A stretch of DNA of 53,547 bases from Chryseobacterium scophthalmum (GCF_900143185.1 NZ_FSRQ01000007.1:1-53547), one strand, 5' to 3'; positions 1 to 8,078 are shown, counted from the first letter of the stretch. The notes: generated by a model not told the origin, from the letters alone. Made by a program: numbers and translations.

Positions 1-72
1 TCAATGATCTCTTCTCTCTCGCTTTTTACGATACCTACATTTTCTGTCGTTTTCAGTACCGATTTGCGTGTG
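1..72 (-). other. probable rRNA operon leader (leftward)
   Basis: This is the stretch downstream of the promoter-proximal -7 box at 73-80, read leftward. It has no convincing start codon or long open frame. It ends at the window edge with GAGATCATTGA, which resembles the conserved leader segment before 16S rRNA genes in Bacteroidota (GTTCATTGACATATTG type). The rRNA gene itself lies outside the window, so this is inference from promoter layout and a short remembered motif. Confidence 0.4.
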
Positions 73-103
73 CAAAAGTAAAACTTTATTTCTAACTGAC
101 CAA
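73..103 (-). promoter_or_regulatory. TAnnTTTG promoter, proximal of three
   Basis: On the minus strand the -7 box TACTTTTG occupies 80-73 and TTG, the -33 element, occupies 103-101. The 20-bp spacer is typical of Bacteroidota housekeeping promoters. It is the one nearest the presumed rRNA operon. Confidence 0.6.
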
Positions 104-198
104 ATGTTTTTAAAAGAAATTTTAAAGTTTTTTAATGACCCTAAATCCTTATTTCCTACACTTGATTTATTCTACTCCGCTCCCGTTTTACCGGACTG

Positions 199-228
199 CA
201 AAGATACTAATCTTTTTATTTCTCGCAA
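199..228 (-). promoter_or_regulatory. TAnnTTTG promoter, middle of three
   Basis: The minus-strand -7 box TATCTTTG is at 206-199 and TTG is at 228-226, a 19-bp spacer. The box is followed by CAGTCCGG. The layout matches the promoters at 73 and 359, and no open frame lies between them, so the three look like tandem promoters of one leftward transcript. Confidence 0.6.
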
Positions 229-358
229 ATTTTTATTTCAAAAAATTTAAAAGTTTTTTTTAAGATCCTTATCTATTCGTAGATAACATTAGTATTATCG
301 TTTTTGCCTTATTCAAAGCTCTTCTGCGCTACCGAACAACTCTCGTTTTTCAGTGGGG

Positions 359-390
359 CAAAAGTAGTACTTTTTAATAACACAAAACAA
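359..390 (-). promoter_or_regulatory. TAnnTTTG promoter, distal of three
   Basis: The minus-strand -7 box TACTTTTG is at 366-359 and TTG is at 390-388, a 21-bp spacer. The sequence after the box (CACTGAAAAACGAGAG) resembles that after the proximal box (TACTGAAAACGACAG), supporting duplicated promoter modules. Confidence 0.55.
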
Positions 391-859
391 ATGAAGAAAA
401 CACCAAAATCAGAATTGTGGAAAATTACATTTTTAAATATTTGTTTTACAGAATATTAGTTTATTATTTATAGTTATCCACATTGACTTGATGTAATTTA
501 GAAGTGTAAGTAAAATTGCTTTTATCCAGTTTCAATACATTTTTCTGGAAGAAAAAAAAACTGAGCAGCAATATTTAAATCGAAACGAACTACAAAACCA
601 TTTTATCTGTTTTGTTTTAAAAAATCGTAAGTTTCACTCCTCTGGAGCTCTTATCATGGTTACTAAATATTAATTCTACAAAGTTTTCGCTCCTACAGAG
701 CTTTATATAATATAGAATAAGCTAATCGTTACTTGATTAAAGTATGACACTAATATTCACTTGATATGAATTACTAATTATTGGAACAGTATATATACAT
801 ATCATACATTTCTGCTTTTCAATCGAAATAACAAATAATTCTACTTCTGACTTACTTTT
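391..859. other. non-coding stretch, no gene seen
   Basis: No supported gene lies here; the short open frames lack codon structure and overlap repeats. Two related 23-bp segments occur: one at 632-654 (TTTCACTCCTCTGGAGCTC...) and one at 685-707 (TTTCGCTCCTACAGAGCTT...). A lone TTATCCACA at 474-482 resembles a DnaA box, but no cluster is present. Confidence 0.5.
632..707. repeat. pair of 23-bp direct repeats
   Basis: Segments 632-654 and 685-707 share the pattern TTTCRCTCCT-N3-GAGCT. The first contains the small inverted repeat CTCC-TCT-GGAG. They lie in the gene-free region between the putative rRNA promoters and asnS. The function is unknown. Confidence 0.4.
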
Positions 860-951
860 TAGCCCGGATTGAACGGTATGTTTGAGCTCTTTTTGCTGCA
901 AAGAAAAAGCTTGGCGCAAAAAAGCGAGTAGTGAAAGCTGGAATAAGCTAC
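860..951 (+). repeat. interspersed palindromic repeat family 1, copy A
   Basis: The left arm begins TAGCCCGGATTGAACGG and runs to GAGCTCTTTTTG. After a central variable hairpin, the right arm AAAAAAGCGAGTAGTGAAAGC ends in GGAATAAGCTAC. Related copies lie at 6297-6387 (opposite orientation) and 32964-33050. All three are between genes. The outer arms (AGCCC / AAGCT) and the inner T-run and A-run can pair, so a folded RNA or REP-like DNA element is plausible. Confidence 0.7.
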
Positions 952-997
952 TGGAAAATGTGATAGTGTTGGATAATTTGAGAGTTGGGGATACTTA

Positions 998-1042
998 TAT
1001 ATTAAGAATGTCCCTGAAATTTTCAGAGACATTCTTAATATA
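998..1042 (-). terminator. hairpin downstream of asnS
   Basis: TATATTAAGAATGTC-CTGAA pairs with TTCAG-GACATTCTTAATATA across a 3-nt loop, with one internal mismatch. It begins 11 bp after the asnS stop codon. There is no strong T-run after it on the minus strand, so termination is likely but not certain. Confidence 0.65.
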
Positions 1043-1052
1043 TAATGTTGAA

Positions 1053-2501
1053 TTAAAATTCTGCGTTCTTTGGAGTCCTTGGGAAAGGAATCACGTCGCG
1101 GATGTTTGTCATTCCTGTTACGAAAAGTACCAACCTTTCTAAACCTAAACCAAAACCTGCGTGAGGAACTGACCCAAATCTTCTGGTATCTAAATACCAC
1201 CAAAGTTCGTGCTCGTCAACGTGCATTTCTGCCATTTTAGTTTTCAGAACATCTAATCTTGCTTCTCTTTCTGAACCACCGATGATTTCACCAATTCCTG
1301 GGAAAAGTACATCCATTGCAGCAACGGTTTTGTTATCATCGTTCAGTTTCATGTAGAATGCTTTGATTTCTTTTGGATAATCAAATAAAACTACAGGACA
1401 CTCAAAATGCTTTTCTACCAAGAATCTTTCGTGCTCAGACTGAAGATCTGCCCCCCACTCTTCAATTGGGTAAGCAAATTTTCCTTTTTTATTTTCTTTT
1501 GAGTTTAATAAAATCTCAATTGCTTCGGTATAAGAAACTCTTTTGAAACGTTTGGCAATTACATTTTCAAGTTTTTCGATTAAACCTTCTTTTGCTCTTT
1601 CTTTTTCCGGTTTTGATTTTTGCTCTTCAGCAAAACGCTTGTCTAAGAAATCTAAATCGTCTTTACAGTTATCTAAAACATACTGAATGACATATTTCAG
1701 GAAATCTTCTGCCAAATCGATGTTGTCTTCTAAGTTATTGAAAGCAACTTCAGGTTCAATCATCCAAAATTCTGCTAGGTGACGCGTTGTATTTGAGTTC
1801 TCTGCACGGAAAGTTGGTCCGAAAGTATAAATTCTTCCCAATCCCATTGCTGCAGTTTCTCCTTCAAGCTGCCCAGAAACCGTTAAGTTGGTTTTCTTCC
1901 CAAAGAAATCCTGAGCAAAATCGATATCGCCTTGCTCGTCTCTTGGAATATTATTTAAATCGAAGTTGGTCACTCCGAACATTTCACCTGCTCCTTCCGC
2001 ATCAGCTCCCGTTACAATTGGAGTGTTGATGTAGAAAAATTGGTTTTGGTTAAAAAATGAGTGAATTGCAAAACTCACGGCATGACGTACTCTGAAAACC
2101 GCACCAAATAAATTGGTCCTGAATCTTAAATGTGCCTGCTCTCTTAAAACTTCTAAAGAGTGTTTTTTGGGCTGAAGAATCGTTTTATCTCTTTCTTCGG
2201 TAAAGTTATCGCCTAAAATAATGATCTTTTTTGCAATAATTTCCACTGCTTGACCTGCTCCCTGGCTTTCTATCACCTCTCCTACTACCTTTAGAGAAGA
2301 AGCTGTGCTAATCTTACTGATCAACTCTTGATCGAAATTTTCAAAATCAACTACAATTTGCAAATTATTAATCGTAGAACCATCATTTAGCGCAATAAAG
2401 CGATTTGCACGGAATGTTCTTACCCAACCGTAAACTGTAATGTCATGATGTAATACTTTTTTGTAGCCCTCAAGGACTTCTTTAATCGTCTGCTTTTTCA
2501 T
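1053..2501 (-). CDS. asnS: asparagine--tRNA ligase
   Basis: This cytoplasmic class IIb aminoacyl-tRNA synthetase charges tRNA-Asn with asparagine. The 482-residue protein has the usual order. First comes an N-terminal OB-fold anticodon-binding domain (about 15-110, with [20 protein letters not shown]). Then comes the catalytic core with motif 2 [21 protein letters not shown] and motif 3 [12 protein letters not shown] near the C-terminus. The length is normal for the bacterial enzyme. It starts at ATG 2501. A -7 box TAAATTTG lies at 2549-2542 and a strong hairpin follows the stop. Nothing suggests that it shares an operon with the next gene. The call is secure from the class II motifs and the AsnRS-type insertion before motif 3. 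Confidence 0.97.
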   Translation of the reverse strand: MKKQTIKEVLEGYKKVLHHDITVYGWVRTFRANRFIALNDGSTINNLQIVVDFENFDQELISKISTASSLKVVGEVIESQGAGQAVEIIAKKIIILGDNFTEERDKTILQPKKHSLEVLREQAHLRFRTNLFGAVFRVRHAVSFAIHSFFNQNQFFYINTPIVTGADAEGAGEMFGVTNFDLNNIPRDEQGDIDFAQDFFGKKTNLTVSGQLEGETAAMGLGRIYTFGPTFRAENSNTTRHLAEFWMIEPEVAFNNLEDNIDLAEDFLKYVIQYVLDNCKDDLDFLDKRFAEEQKSKPEKERAKEGLIEKLENVIAKRFKRVSYTEAIEILLNSKENKKGKFAYPIEEWGADLQSEHERFLVEKHFECPVVLFDYPKEIKAFYMKLNDDNKTVAAMDVLFPGIGEIIGGSEREARLDVLKTKMAEMHVDEHELWWYLDTRRFGSVPHAGFGLGLERLVLFVTGMTNIRDVIPFPRTPKNAEF

Positions 2502-2541
2502 TTGTTGATTAATAAATTTTTGTATAAAAAATTAATGTTTG

Positions 2542-2549
2542 CAAATTTA
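2542..2549 (-). promoter_or_regulatory. -7 box of asnS
   Basis: The minus strand reads TAAATTTG, an exact TAnnTTTG match, 40 bp before the asnS ATG. No well-spaced TTG is visible upstream. Confidence 0.5.
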
Positions 2550-2625
2550 CAAAAAACAGCGCAACTTTTAATGATTACGCCATTTGATTTAAAAATGATT
2601 ATTTCATTCATGTGTTTTCTCTTGT

Positions 2626-3225
2626 TTAATTAAAAAAAGTAGTCTTTTTTCTTTGTTTTCCTTGCCTGATTTGCCATGCATGATAAAAACTTGGTACATC
2701 ATACTGCCATTTTGGAAGAATTAAAATAATCAGAATTACATCAATGTGAGAAATAATTCCTAAAATTATTGTGAGATGAAACGCCCAACCTGCCTGTTGG
2801 AATCCGATTAAATAGGTGAAAGCAATCAGTAAGCTCAATCCCCACATTTTTGATAAAAAAGCGTGAGTGCAGGTTTCTTTCCCAAATTTTATCCAGCTTA
2901 TAATATAACATAAAGCTTCCATGATGAAAATTAAAACAATACTTTGCCAATGATTTTTTATCAATTCGGTATTCAAAAAGTAAGTAGCCAATCCTAAAGA
3001 AAGCCAAAACACCAAATCTACCTGACTGTCGAGTCTTCTTAATTTTTCTGATGAAACTCCGACTTTTCTGGCGATGATTCCGTCAAAAATATCGGTAAGC
3101 AATCCAATAAACATTAAGGCTAAAATTAAAAACCGTGATTCTTCTCCTTTTAAATAAGCTAAAAACAAAATAATCGGTGCAAAAAGAAAACGGATTGCTA
3201 TTAATATATAAGGTATATTTTTCAT
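2626..3225 (-). CDS. CDP-alcohol phosphatidyltransferase family protein
   Basis: This is an integral membrane enzyme family that transfers a phosphatidyl group from CDP-diacylglycerol to an alcohol. The 199-residue protein has about five or six hydrophobic segments. The catalytic signature runs from residue 45: D45-IF-D48-G49-II-A52-R53, then D66 and D70. The second glycine of the family signature, expected four residues before D66, is replaced by Leu62 (SEKLRRLDSQVD). The metal-binding aspartates are intact, so activity is likely. Its ATG overlaps the stop of the upstream gene by 4 bp (ATGA), so the two are translationally coupled. The alcohol substrate cannot be told from sequence. Confidence 0.85.
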   Translation of the reverse strand: MKNIPYILIAIRFLFAPIILFLAYLKGEESRFLILALMFIGLLTDIFDGIIARKVGVSSEKLRRLDSQVDLVFWLSLGLATYFLNTELIKNHWQSIVLIFIMEALCYIISWIKFGKETCTHAFLSKMWGLSLLIAFTYLIGFQQAGWAFHLTIILGIISHIDVILIILILPKWQYDVPSFYHAWQIRQGKQRKKTTFFN

Positions 3226-3869
3226 AATTTTTCTTTTTTAGATTTAAAATTCCAGTTGATAAGAGGTAATTTTCTTTTTTCATTTTCATTCCAAAAACCA
3301 ATCTGCAATCCTTTTGAATCTTTACAGACATTGATAAGAGCGACTTGCAAACCTCTACACTTTTTGCTGACATTAGCAAATGTAGAAACCGTAACTCCGT
3401 TTGTTGTGTGATGGAAATTATACAAAGGTGAAACAGAAACTCCGTTGATAACAGAAGGAGCGCTAATGTTACTAGATAAACTTAGCTCAAACCCATTGGT
3501 TACCGTTGGTTCCATATTTATGATCGACAACTGCATTCCGTTTATCGTATTCATTTTCTTAGGTAAATCTTCAAAATCTGAATTATTAATTTCCCACGAA
3601 TCAATACTTCCAATATTTACAAGAAGAAGAACCGGGAAAAAGACACCTAATCCATTAAATCCTAAACCAAGACCGTTTACTTTTTTAGGTTTAATTTCAT
3701 TATCAATCTCATCATAATATTTCAACAACACTCCGTTTACATTTTTAGTTTTTTTGGAAGGAGAAACTCCAAATACTTTTGCTTTCTCGTTTTTATGTGA
3801 TAAACTATCCTGACTATGCATCAAACTACTTATTAAAATAGTCATGATTAAAAAAAATTGCTTTTTCAT
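3222..3869 (-). CDS. secreted surface-repeat protein (LA_2272-like)
   Basis: The 215-residue protein has a signal peptide (MKKQFFLIMTILISSLMHSQ). It is followed by imperfect repeats of the form (V/I)NGVxVS-x-, for example VNGVLLKYYDE, VNGLGLGFNGLG, INGMQLSIINME, TNGFELSLSSN, INGVSVSPLYN and RGLQVALINVC. This is the pattern of the LA_2272 surface-repeat family, whose function is not established. It is exported and may fold as a beta-rich surface or periplasmic protein. It is first in a two-gene operon with the membrane phosphatidyltransferase, overlapping it by 4 bp. It diverges from the HTH gene on the other strand. The family name rests on the repeat pattern alone. Confidence 0.6.
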   Translation of the reverse strand: MKKQFFLIMTILISSLMHSQDSLSHKNEKAKVFGVSPSKKTKNVNGVLLKYYDEIDNEIKPKKVNGLGLGFNGLGVFFPVLLLVNIGSIDSWEINNSDFEDLPKKMNTINGMQLSIINMEPTVTNGFELSLSSNISAPSVINGVSVSPLYNFHHTTNGVTVSTFANVSKKCRGLQVALINVCKDSKGLQIGFWNENEKRKLPLINWNFKSKKEKL

Positions 3870-3951
3870 TTTTGTAAATTTTAAAAATTATACTTCAAAG
3901 CTAATTTTGAAAACCCTATTTCTGAATGCGAAAAAAATTAAAATAAATTTC

Positions 3952-3959
3952 TACATTTG
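3952..3959 (+). promoter_or_regulatory. -7 box before the HTH gene
   Basis: TACATTTG matches TAnnTTTG exactly. It overlaps the upstream GTG (3959) of the open frame, so that GTG cannot be the start. The ATG at 3977 is therefore preferred. Confidence 0.6.
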
Positions 3960-3976
3960 TGAAAATCGCAAAAACA

Positions 3977-4909
3977 ATGAATCAGGAAGTATTACTGAAG
4001 CAAATTAGAAAGAAGATAGGCGACAAATCTTTGAATGATGAGATTGCTAATATTCTCAACATCAGTTACGATGCCGCTCACAGACGTACTTCAATGAAAG
4101 CAAAGTTCAGTTTTGAGGAAGCTTTGGAACTGGCAAAATATTATCAGATTTCTCTCGATCAGTTTTTGGGAACGGAAAATCAATTGGTGGTTAAAAGAAC
4201 ACGCCCGGTAAAAACACAGGAAGATTTATTGCATTTTTTTGAAAGTTCATTGAAGATTTTGGATGTTTTCCAAAGTGCCAATCAGTCGAAAGTCTATTAT
4301 TCGGCGAAAGACATTCCGTTTTTCTATACGATTTCAGATACTATTCTTTCACGTTTTAAATTTTATGTTTGGATGAATTTGCTGAACGAAGACAAATTTC
4401 TATGTTCTTTTGAAGATTTTGACCTCCCCTATCATTCTCCAAAAAATGAAATGCTCAAAGAGCTATATGAAAATCAAAACGTAACCGAAGTCTGGAACGA
4501 CACCACGATTATGAGTATTCTGATGCAGATTTCGTTCTACTCAGAAATGGGACTTTTAAAATATAAAGATATTGTACTTATTTTGGATGAAGTAAAAAGT
4601 GTAATTCAGAATATTGAGCATAAAATACAGCACAATCCTGATTTTAATTTCTACGTCAACGATTTGGTGATTTTAAGCAATAATATTTTGTTTAAAAATG
4701 AATATCAATCATCATTTTTTATTCCTTTCAATATGTTTGGATACATGATGACCAATGACGACAACACCTGTAGCGACACTTTAGTTTATTTTGAACACGA
4801 AATTAAAAATTCAAAGTCACTCAATACTTCCGGAAACCGGGAACGAAAAATGTTTTTTAATAAAATGTATAATCAGATTGATGACTTACTTGAGAAGCTA
4901 AAATCTTAA
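3977..4909 (+). CDS. helix-turn-helix transcriptional regulator
   Basis: This is a probable cytoplasmic DNA-binding regulator of 310 residues. Residues about 10-60 (KSLNDEIANILNISYDAAHRRTSMKAKFS...ALELAKYYQISLDQFLG) look like an XRE/Cro-type helix-turn-helix. The remaining 240 residues are mostly helical with no signature I recognise, and may be a sensory or dimerisation domain. I start it at ATG 3977 because the -7 box ends at 3959. It is divergent from the surface-repeat/phosphatidyltransferase operon, which it might regulate. It ends 84 bp before the convergent rimM, with a shared hairpin between. Confidence 0.65.
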   Translation: MNQEVLLKQIRKKIGDKSLNDEIANILNISYDAAHRRTSMKAKFSFEEALELAKYYQISLDQFLGTENQLVVKRTRPVKTQEDLLHFFESSLKILDVFQSANQSKVYYSAKDIPFFYTISDTILSRFKFYVWMNLLNEDKFLCSFEDFDLPYHSPKNEMLKELYENQNVTEVWNDTTIMSILMQISFYSEMGLLKYKDIVLILDEVKSVIQNIEHKIQHNPDFNFYVNDLVILSNNILFKNEYQSSFFIPFNMFGYMMTNDDNTCSDTLVYFEHEIKNSKSLNTSGNRERKMFFNKMYNQIDDLLEKLKS

Positions 4910-4939
4910 CCATTCAAAAATTGAGTTTTATAATAAAAA

Positions 4940-4968
4940 AACATCTTCATTTCGAAAATAAAGATGTT
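4940..4968. terminator. bidirectional hairpin between HTH gene and rimM
   Basis: AACATCTT (4940-4947) pairs with AAGATGTT (4961-4968), with an A-run on the left. It sits between convergent genes and can serve both. Confidence 0.6.
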
Positions 4969-4992
4969 GTATATAAAGATTGTATTTTAAAT

Positions 4993-5535
4993 TTACTCAT
5001 CCTTTTTAGAAGGCACCAAGAAAACATCGATCAAACCTTCCGGAAGTTGCATTTTGATGAATTTTTCATCACGGTCAACTTCAAGAATCCAGTCTTTAAT
5101 CAAAGGAATTACTACTTCTTTACCATCTAAATTGGTAACAAAATAATTCTGCGCTGTCTGATCATTCACCGATCTGATGATCCCGCAACTGTTGTCCTGC
5201 TCATCAAAAATTTCATATCCGATGATTTCGTGATAATAGAATTGCTTTCCGGTAAGTTGAGGCAAACTCGTCAAAGGAAGATAGACACTTTTCCCTAAAG
5301 ACTGATCTACCAAAGCTTCATTAGAATTTTTAAAAGCAATATTCAGAGCATCTAGTTTGCTCCAAGAAGATTTTTCAATAAAAAAAGGTACCAACAAACC
5401 ATTGATTTCCACAAAAATAGAATCTAGTTTTTTATAAAGCTCGGGTTGGTCTGTATCCAGTTTAAGGATTACATTTCCGGCAAGCCCATGTCTGCGTGTA
5501 ATTTTTCCTAATAAATAGCAATCTTCTTTTTTCAT
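4993..5535 (-). CDS. rimM: ribosome maturation factor RimM
   Basis: RimM binds ribosomal protein S19 and assists maturation of the head of the 30S subunit. The 180-residue protein has the N-terminal RimM barrel (LLGKITRRHGLAGNVILKLDTD, residues 8-29) and the C-terminal PRC-like barrel (about 95-170, ending in VVIPLIKDWILEVDRDEKFIKMQLPEGLIDVF). The length is typical. It follows rpsP on the same strand after 85 bp, the common Bacteroidota rpsP-rimM order, so it is probably transcribed from the rpsP promoter. A weak hairpin between them may modulate read-through. Confidence 0.95.
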   Translation of the reverse strand: MKKEDCYLLGKITRRHGLAGNVILKLDTDQPELYKKLDSIFVEINGLLVPFFIEKSSWSKLDALNIAFKNSNEALVDQSLGKSVYLPLTSLPQLTGKQFYYHEIIGYEIFDEQDNSCGIIRSVNDQTAQNYFVTNLDGKEVVIPLIKDWILEVDRDEKFIKMQLPEGLIDVFLVPSKKDE

Positions 5536-5573
5536 AATGATGTTTGAATTTTAAAAATCAGTTTTTAAACAAC

Positions 5574-5602
5574 AAAGACACGAAAAAATCGTGCCTTTGC
5601 TT
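5574..5602 (-). terminator. weak hairpin between rpsP and rimM
   Basis: On the minus strand AAAGGCACGA pairs with TCGTGTCTTT around a T-rich loop. It could be an attenuator that lowers rimM expression relative to rpsP. Confidence 0.35.
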
Positions 5603-5620
5603 TGTATCTTTTTAGAAGAA

Positions 5621-6184
5621 TTAAGCCTGAGTTTCTTCAGTTCCTTCTGCTTCAGCAGTTGGTTCTTCTGTAGCTTCTGTAACTTCTTCAGCAGGAGCGT
5701 TTGCAGCTTCTTCAGCAGCTTTCGCATCAGCTTCGGCTTGTGCAGCAGCAGCAATTCTAGCTTCTTTTACTTTAGTTTCAGCATCCAAAGCAGCTTTTTT
5801 AGCGTCAGCTTTAGCTGTTGCCAAACCATCAGCTTTACCTTGTACTTTAGATTCTTTAGCTTCAATCCAAGCACTGAATCTTTTTTCAGCTTCAGCCTCA
5901 TCAAAAGCACCTTTAGCAACACCACCTTGTAAGTGTTTTTTGTAAAGAACTCCTTTGTAAGAAAGAATAGCTTTAGCAGTATCAGTTGGCTGAGCTCCGT
6001 TGTTTAACCACTTTACAGCAGAATCAACATTTAAATCTATTGTAGCAGGGTTAGTAATTGGGTTGTAAGTACCTAATTTTTCGATGAATCTACCATCTCT
6101 TCTAGCTCTTGCATCTGCAACTACGATGTGAAAAAAAGGTCTACCTTTTGATCCGTGTCTTTGTAATCTGATTTTTACTGACAT
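5621..6184 (-). CDS. rpsP: 30S ribosomal protein S16 with C-terminal extension
   Basis: S16 binds 16S rRNA in the 30S body. Residues 1-80 are classical S16 ([33 protein letters not shown]...LGTYNP). The remaining ~100 residues are a low-complexity Ala/Glu/Lys tail ([31 protein letters not shown]...). This makes the protein 187 residues against roughly 80-90 in many bacteria. Such tails are common in flavobacterial S16. It is the first gene of the rpsP-rimM operon, with a -7 box TATCTTTG at 6240-6233. Confidence 0.96.
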   Translation of the reverse strand: MSVKIRLQRHGSKGRPFFHIVVADARARRDGRFIEKLGTYNPITNPATIDLNVDSAVKWLNNGAQPTDTAKAILSYKGVLYKKHLQGGVAKGAFDEAEAEKRFSAWIEAKESKVQGKADGLATAKADAKKAALDAETKVKEARIAAAAQAEADAKAAEEAANAPAEEVTEATEEPTAEAEGTEETQA

Positions 6185-6232
6185 AATGTTTGAATTTTAA
6201 GGGAACTCGTCCCGATTTAATATTTAAGTGTG

Positions 6233-6240
6233 CAAAGATA
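6233..6240 (-). promoter_or_regulatory. -7 box of rpsP-rimM
   Basis: The minus strand reads TATCTTTG, an exact match, 48 bp before the rpsP ATG. A TTG 26 bp upstream is too far away for an ideal -33 element. Confidence 0.5.
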
Positions 6241-6296
6241 GTAAAAAAGTTTTAAGTAAGAAGACCCAAGTAAAAAGTTTTAGAATAATATTTTTT

Positions 6297-6387
6297 AGGA
6301 GCCGGGAACCTGCTTTCCGCTGTATCTTTTTCGCAAGCACTTTTTTCAAGCCAACGCAGAAAAAGGATGTCGCTGCAATCAGGGCTA
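6297..6387 (-). repeat. interspersed palindromic repeat family 1, copy B
   Basis: Read on the minus strand it begins TAGCCCTGATTGCAGCGACA and CCTTTTTC. It then has a central variable part, followed by GAAAAAGATACAGCGGAAAGC and GTTCCCGGCTCC. The arms align with copies A (860) and C (32964). It lies upstream of the rpsP promoter and downstream of the nitroreductase gene. Confidence 0.7.
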
Positions 6388-6440
6388 TAAAATTTGTCCG
6401 TAATTCACAATTTGTCCCTATTATCAAAATTGGTAAACTG

Positions 6441-6488
6441 CTACATTGTTAAATTGTTACATTATTAGATTGTTACATTAAACTAATC
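6441..6488. repeat. 16-bp tandem repeat, three units
   Basis: The units are GCTACATTGTTAAATT (6441-6456), GTTACATTATTAGATT (6457-6472) and GTTACATTAAACTAAT (6473-6488). The last one overlaps the stop codon of the nitroreductase gene (6483-6485). Confidence 0.65.
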
Positions 6489-6995
6489 AACATTTCCCAT
6501 GTAAAATAACCCAAGACACTTCTGGTTTTCTTCGATGGTTAAAGAATCTTTCAGATGATCAACAATTTTTGGGGAACTCCAGTAGCAACCCACTCCATTT
6601 GCGGTACACGTAAGATACATATTCTGTACAGCCATAGAAACTGCTGCAATTTCTTCCCATTCAGGAACCATTCCGCTGAAATTAACAATAATCGAAACTA
6701 CAGCATCTGCTTTATTGATTTTAAAACCAATATCCTGATATTTTTTTTCTAAAAAAACTTGCGGAGCGGTAACCGATTTGTAAATTTCCTGCATTTCTAC
6801 AGCCAAACTTGCTTTTTCTTCCCCTTTAAAAATCTTGAAACGCCAAGGTTTTGTACGCTTATGATTGGGAGCCAATGTTGCCGAATGAAGAATTTCATCG
6901 ATGATTTCCTGAGAGATTTCTGTTTCGTTATAATCTTTTGGGAAGATACTTCTTCTCTGTTCTATAATATCTTTTAAGACTTCTGCTTTATTCAT
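6483..6995 (-). CDS. nitroreductase family protein
   Basis: This is a cytoplasmic FMN-dependent NAD(P)H oxidoreductase of the nitroreductase/YdjA type. Visible signatures are RRS near residue 14, ATLAPNHKRTKPWRF (about 39-53), the internal IINFSG-like strand, and AVQNMYLTCTANGVGCYWSS (about 122-141). The protein has 170 residues and ends at LFYMGNVD, about 15-20 residues earlier than many relatives. The stop codon falls in a 16-bp tandem repeat, so the tail may have been lost or replaced. The -7 box TAATTTTG (7008-7001) ends only 5 bp before the ATG, implying a leaderless or nearly leaderless transcript. Confidence 0.85.
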   Translation of the reverse strand: MNKAEVLKDIIEQRRSIFPKDYNETEISQEIIDEILHSATLAPNHKRTKPWRFKIFKGEEKASLAVEMQEIYKSVTAPQVFLEKKYQDIGFKINKADAVVSIIVNFSGMVPEWEEIAAVSMAVQNMYLTCTANGVGCYWSSPKIVDHLKDSLTIEENQKCLGLFYMGNVD

Positions 6996-7000
6996 GCAGA

Positions 7001-7008
7001 CAAAATTA
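7001..7008 (-). promoter_or_regulatory. -7 box abutting nitroreductase start
   Basis: The minus strand reads TAATTTTG, then TCTGC, then the ATG. Transcription would begin at or next to the start codon. Confidence 0.5.
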
Positions 7009-7108
7009 CGGAAAAGATGGAAGCGAGGTGTGAGAAGCGGAGTGTTTTTTTCGGATGCGGAATACTTTTACCAAATTTTTTGGTTACTATTTTTATGCTT
7101 TTTATGAT

Positions 7109-7164
7109 GCCACGAATTCACGAATATAATTTTTAAAATTTGATAAAATTCGTGCATTCGTAGC
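7109..7164. repeat. inverted repeat, CACGAATTCACGAAT type
   Basis: GCCACGAATTCACGAAT (7109-7125) faces ATTCGTGCATTCGTAGC (7148-7164), with 15 of 17 positions complementary. It lies just past the stop of the GreA/B-like gene. It may act as its terminator, or be a palindromic interspersed element. Confidence 0.6.
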
Positions 7165-7195
7165 GCTTGGCTCTTTTTACTTTTTCCTTGTCTCT

Positions 7196-7645
7196 TTAAA
7201 CAACTTCCTCAATCTTCTGATGAATTTTATTCAGCGTAAACTCTTCACCCGCTTTCATGCCCATAATTTTTTGAGCCATCGGACTTTCAGGAGAAATAGC
7301 GTAGAAACGATCACCTTCAAAGAAAAATTCACCCAAGGAAACGGAAATATAAAACCTGGCTTTATTGGTAATGACCAGTGAACCTAACTTAACATGTTCA
7401 GAATCAGAATTTAAAACTTTCTTCATCTGTTGCTGCATGTTTTTTAAGTTAGCCATCTGTTTATCCAAATGGTAAATCTCATCCTGCATTTCTTCACGAA
7501 TAGAATCGTATTTTGAAGTTTTTTTTACTTCGCGGCTTGCTTCCAAAGTAAAATTTAAATAAAACTCTAAGGTTTTTACTTTTCCGGAAATCATGTCTCT
7601 CACAAAAATCCGCAAATCATTTTTATTGTAAATCGCCTTCTGCAT
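7196..7645 (-). CDS. GreA/GreB-like factor
   Basis: The 149-residue protein has an N-terminal half that is a helical hairpin rich in charged residues (about 20-85, with DEIYHLDKQMANLKNMQQQMKKVL). Its C-terminal half resembles the FKBP-like domain of GreA/GreB (LGSLVITNKARFYISVSLG...ISPESPMAQKIMGMKAGEEF). Gre factors rescue backtracked RNA polymerase by inserting the coiled coil into the secondary channel. Whether the acidic tip residues needed for cleavage are present is unclear, so it could be a Gre-like regulator rather than a true GreA. It is probably a single-gene unit. Confidence 0.65.
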   Translation of the reverse strand: MQKAIYNKNDLRIFVRDMISGKVKTLEFYLNFTLEASREVKKTSKYDSIREEMQDEIYHLDKQMANLKNMQQQMKKVLNSDSEHVKLGSLVITNKARFYISVSLGEFFFEGDRFYAISPESPMAQKIMGMKAGEEFTLNKIHQKIEEVV

Positions 7646-7717
7646 ACATCGTAATCTTTAGTTAAAGATAATATTTTTTGAAAATAAATTATACTTTTAC
7701 TCTTCAAAAATAAAACC

Positions 7718-8074
7718 ATGTTTCAAAACGTATTTTCAACTGAAGGAAGAATCAGAAGAACAGAATTTGCTCTATCCATTTTAATACATGTAGCAGCTGT
7801 TTTTTTCACCGTTTTTTTAGCAGTCATTACTAAGATTGATTTTTTCTTTATCATTACAGCGCTTGTTTGGTTTGCAGGAATAATTTTCAGAGTTATTCAG
7901 GGAGCCAAAAGATGTCATGATATAGGCGTGAGTGGCTGGTTTCAGTTTATTCCGTTTTTTATTATTGCAATGGCTTTTGTAGATAGCAATCGTGGGAGCA
8001 ATAAGTACGGAGATAATCCTAAAGGCACCGGAAATTACTATACAATCGACGAAATTGGTCAAAAAAATTATTAA
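7718..8074 (+). CDS. DUF805 family membrane protein
   Basis: This 118-residue inner-membrane protein has the DUF805 pattern. It starts with GRIRRTEFALSILIH (10-24), followed by two hydrophobic segments (about 25-60) and the family motif RCHDIGVSGWFQFIPF (about 65-80). It ends in NRGSNKYGDNPKG, also typical. The function of the family is unknown. A symmetric terminator hairpin separates it from the convergent SRPBCC gene. Confidence 0.85.
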   Translation: MFQNVFSTEGRIRRTEFALSILIHVAAVFFTVFLAVITKIDFFFIITALVWFAGIIFRVIQGAKRCHDIGVSGWFQFIPFFIIAMAFVDSNRGSNKYGDNPKGTGNYYTIDEIGQKNY

Positions 8075-8078
8075 ATAA

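Noticed and set aside
474..482. TTATCCACA, a DnaA-box-like sequence, as a replication origin
   Set aside because: It is a single box with no cluster, no AT-rich unwinding array and no dnaA or dnaN gene nearby.
859..1203. Open frames around 859-1203 on both strands as genes
   Set aside because: They lie in a palindromic repeat and over the 3' end of asnS, lack family features and are out of frame with the real gene.
3959..3961. GTG 3959 as start of the HTH gene
   Set aside because: It overlaps the last base of an exact TAnnTTTG box, so it would not be transcribed; ATG 3977 is preferred.
7196..7645. Annotation as a 3-oxoacyl-ACP synthase
   Set aside because: The protein is 149 residues with a coiled-coil hairpin and a GreA-like C-terminal domain; no thiolase fold or catalytic Cys/His/Asn is present.
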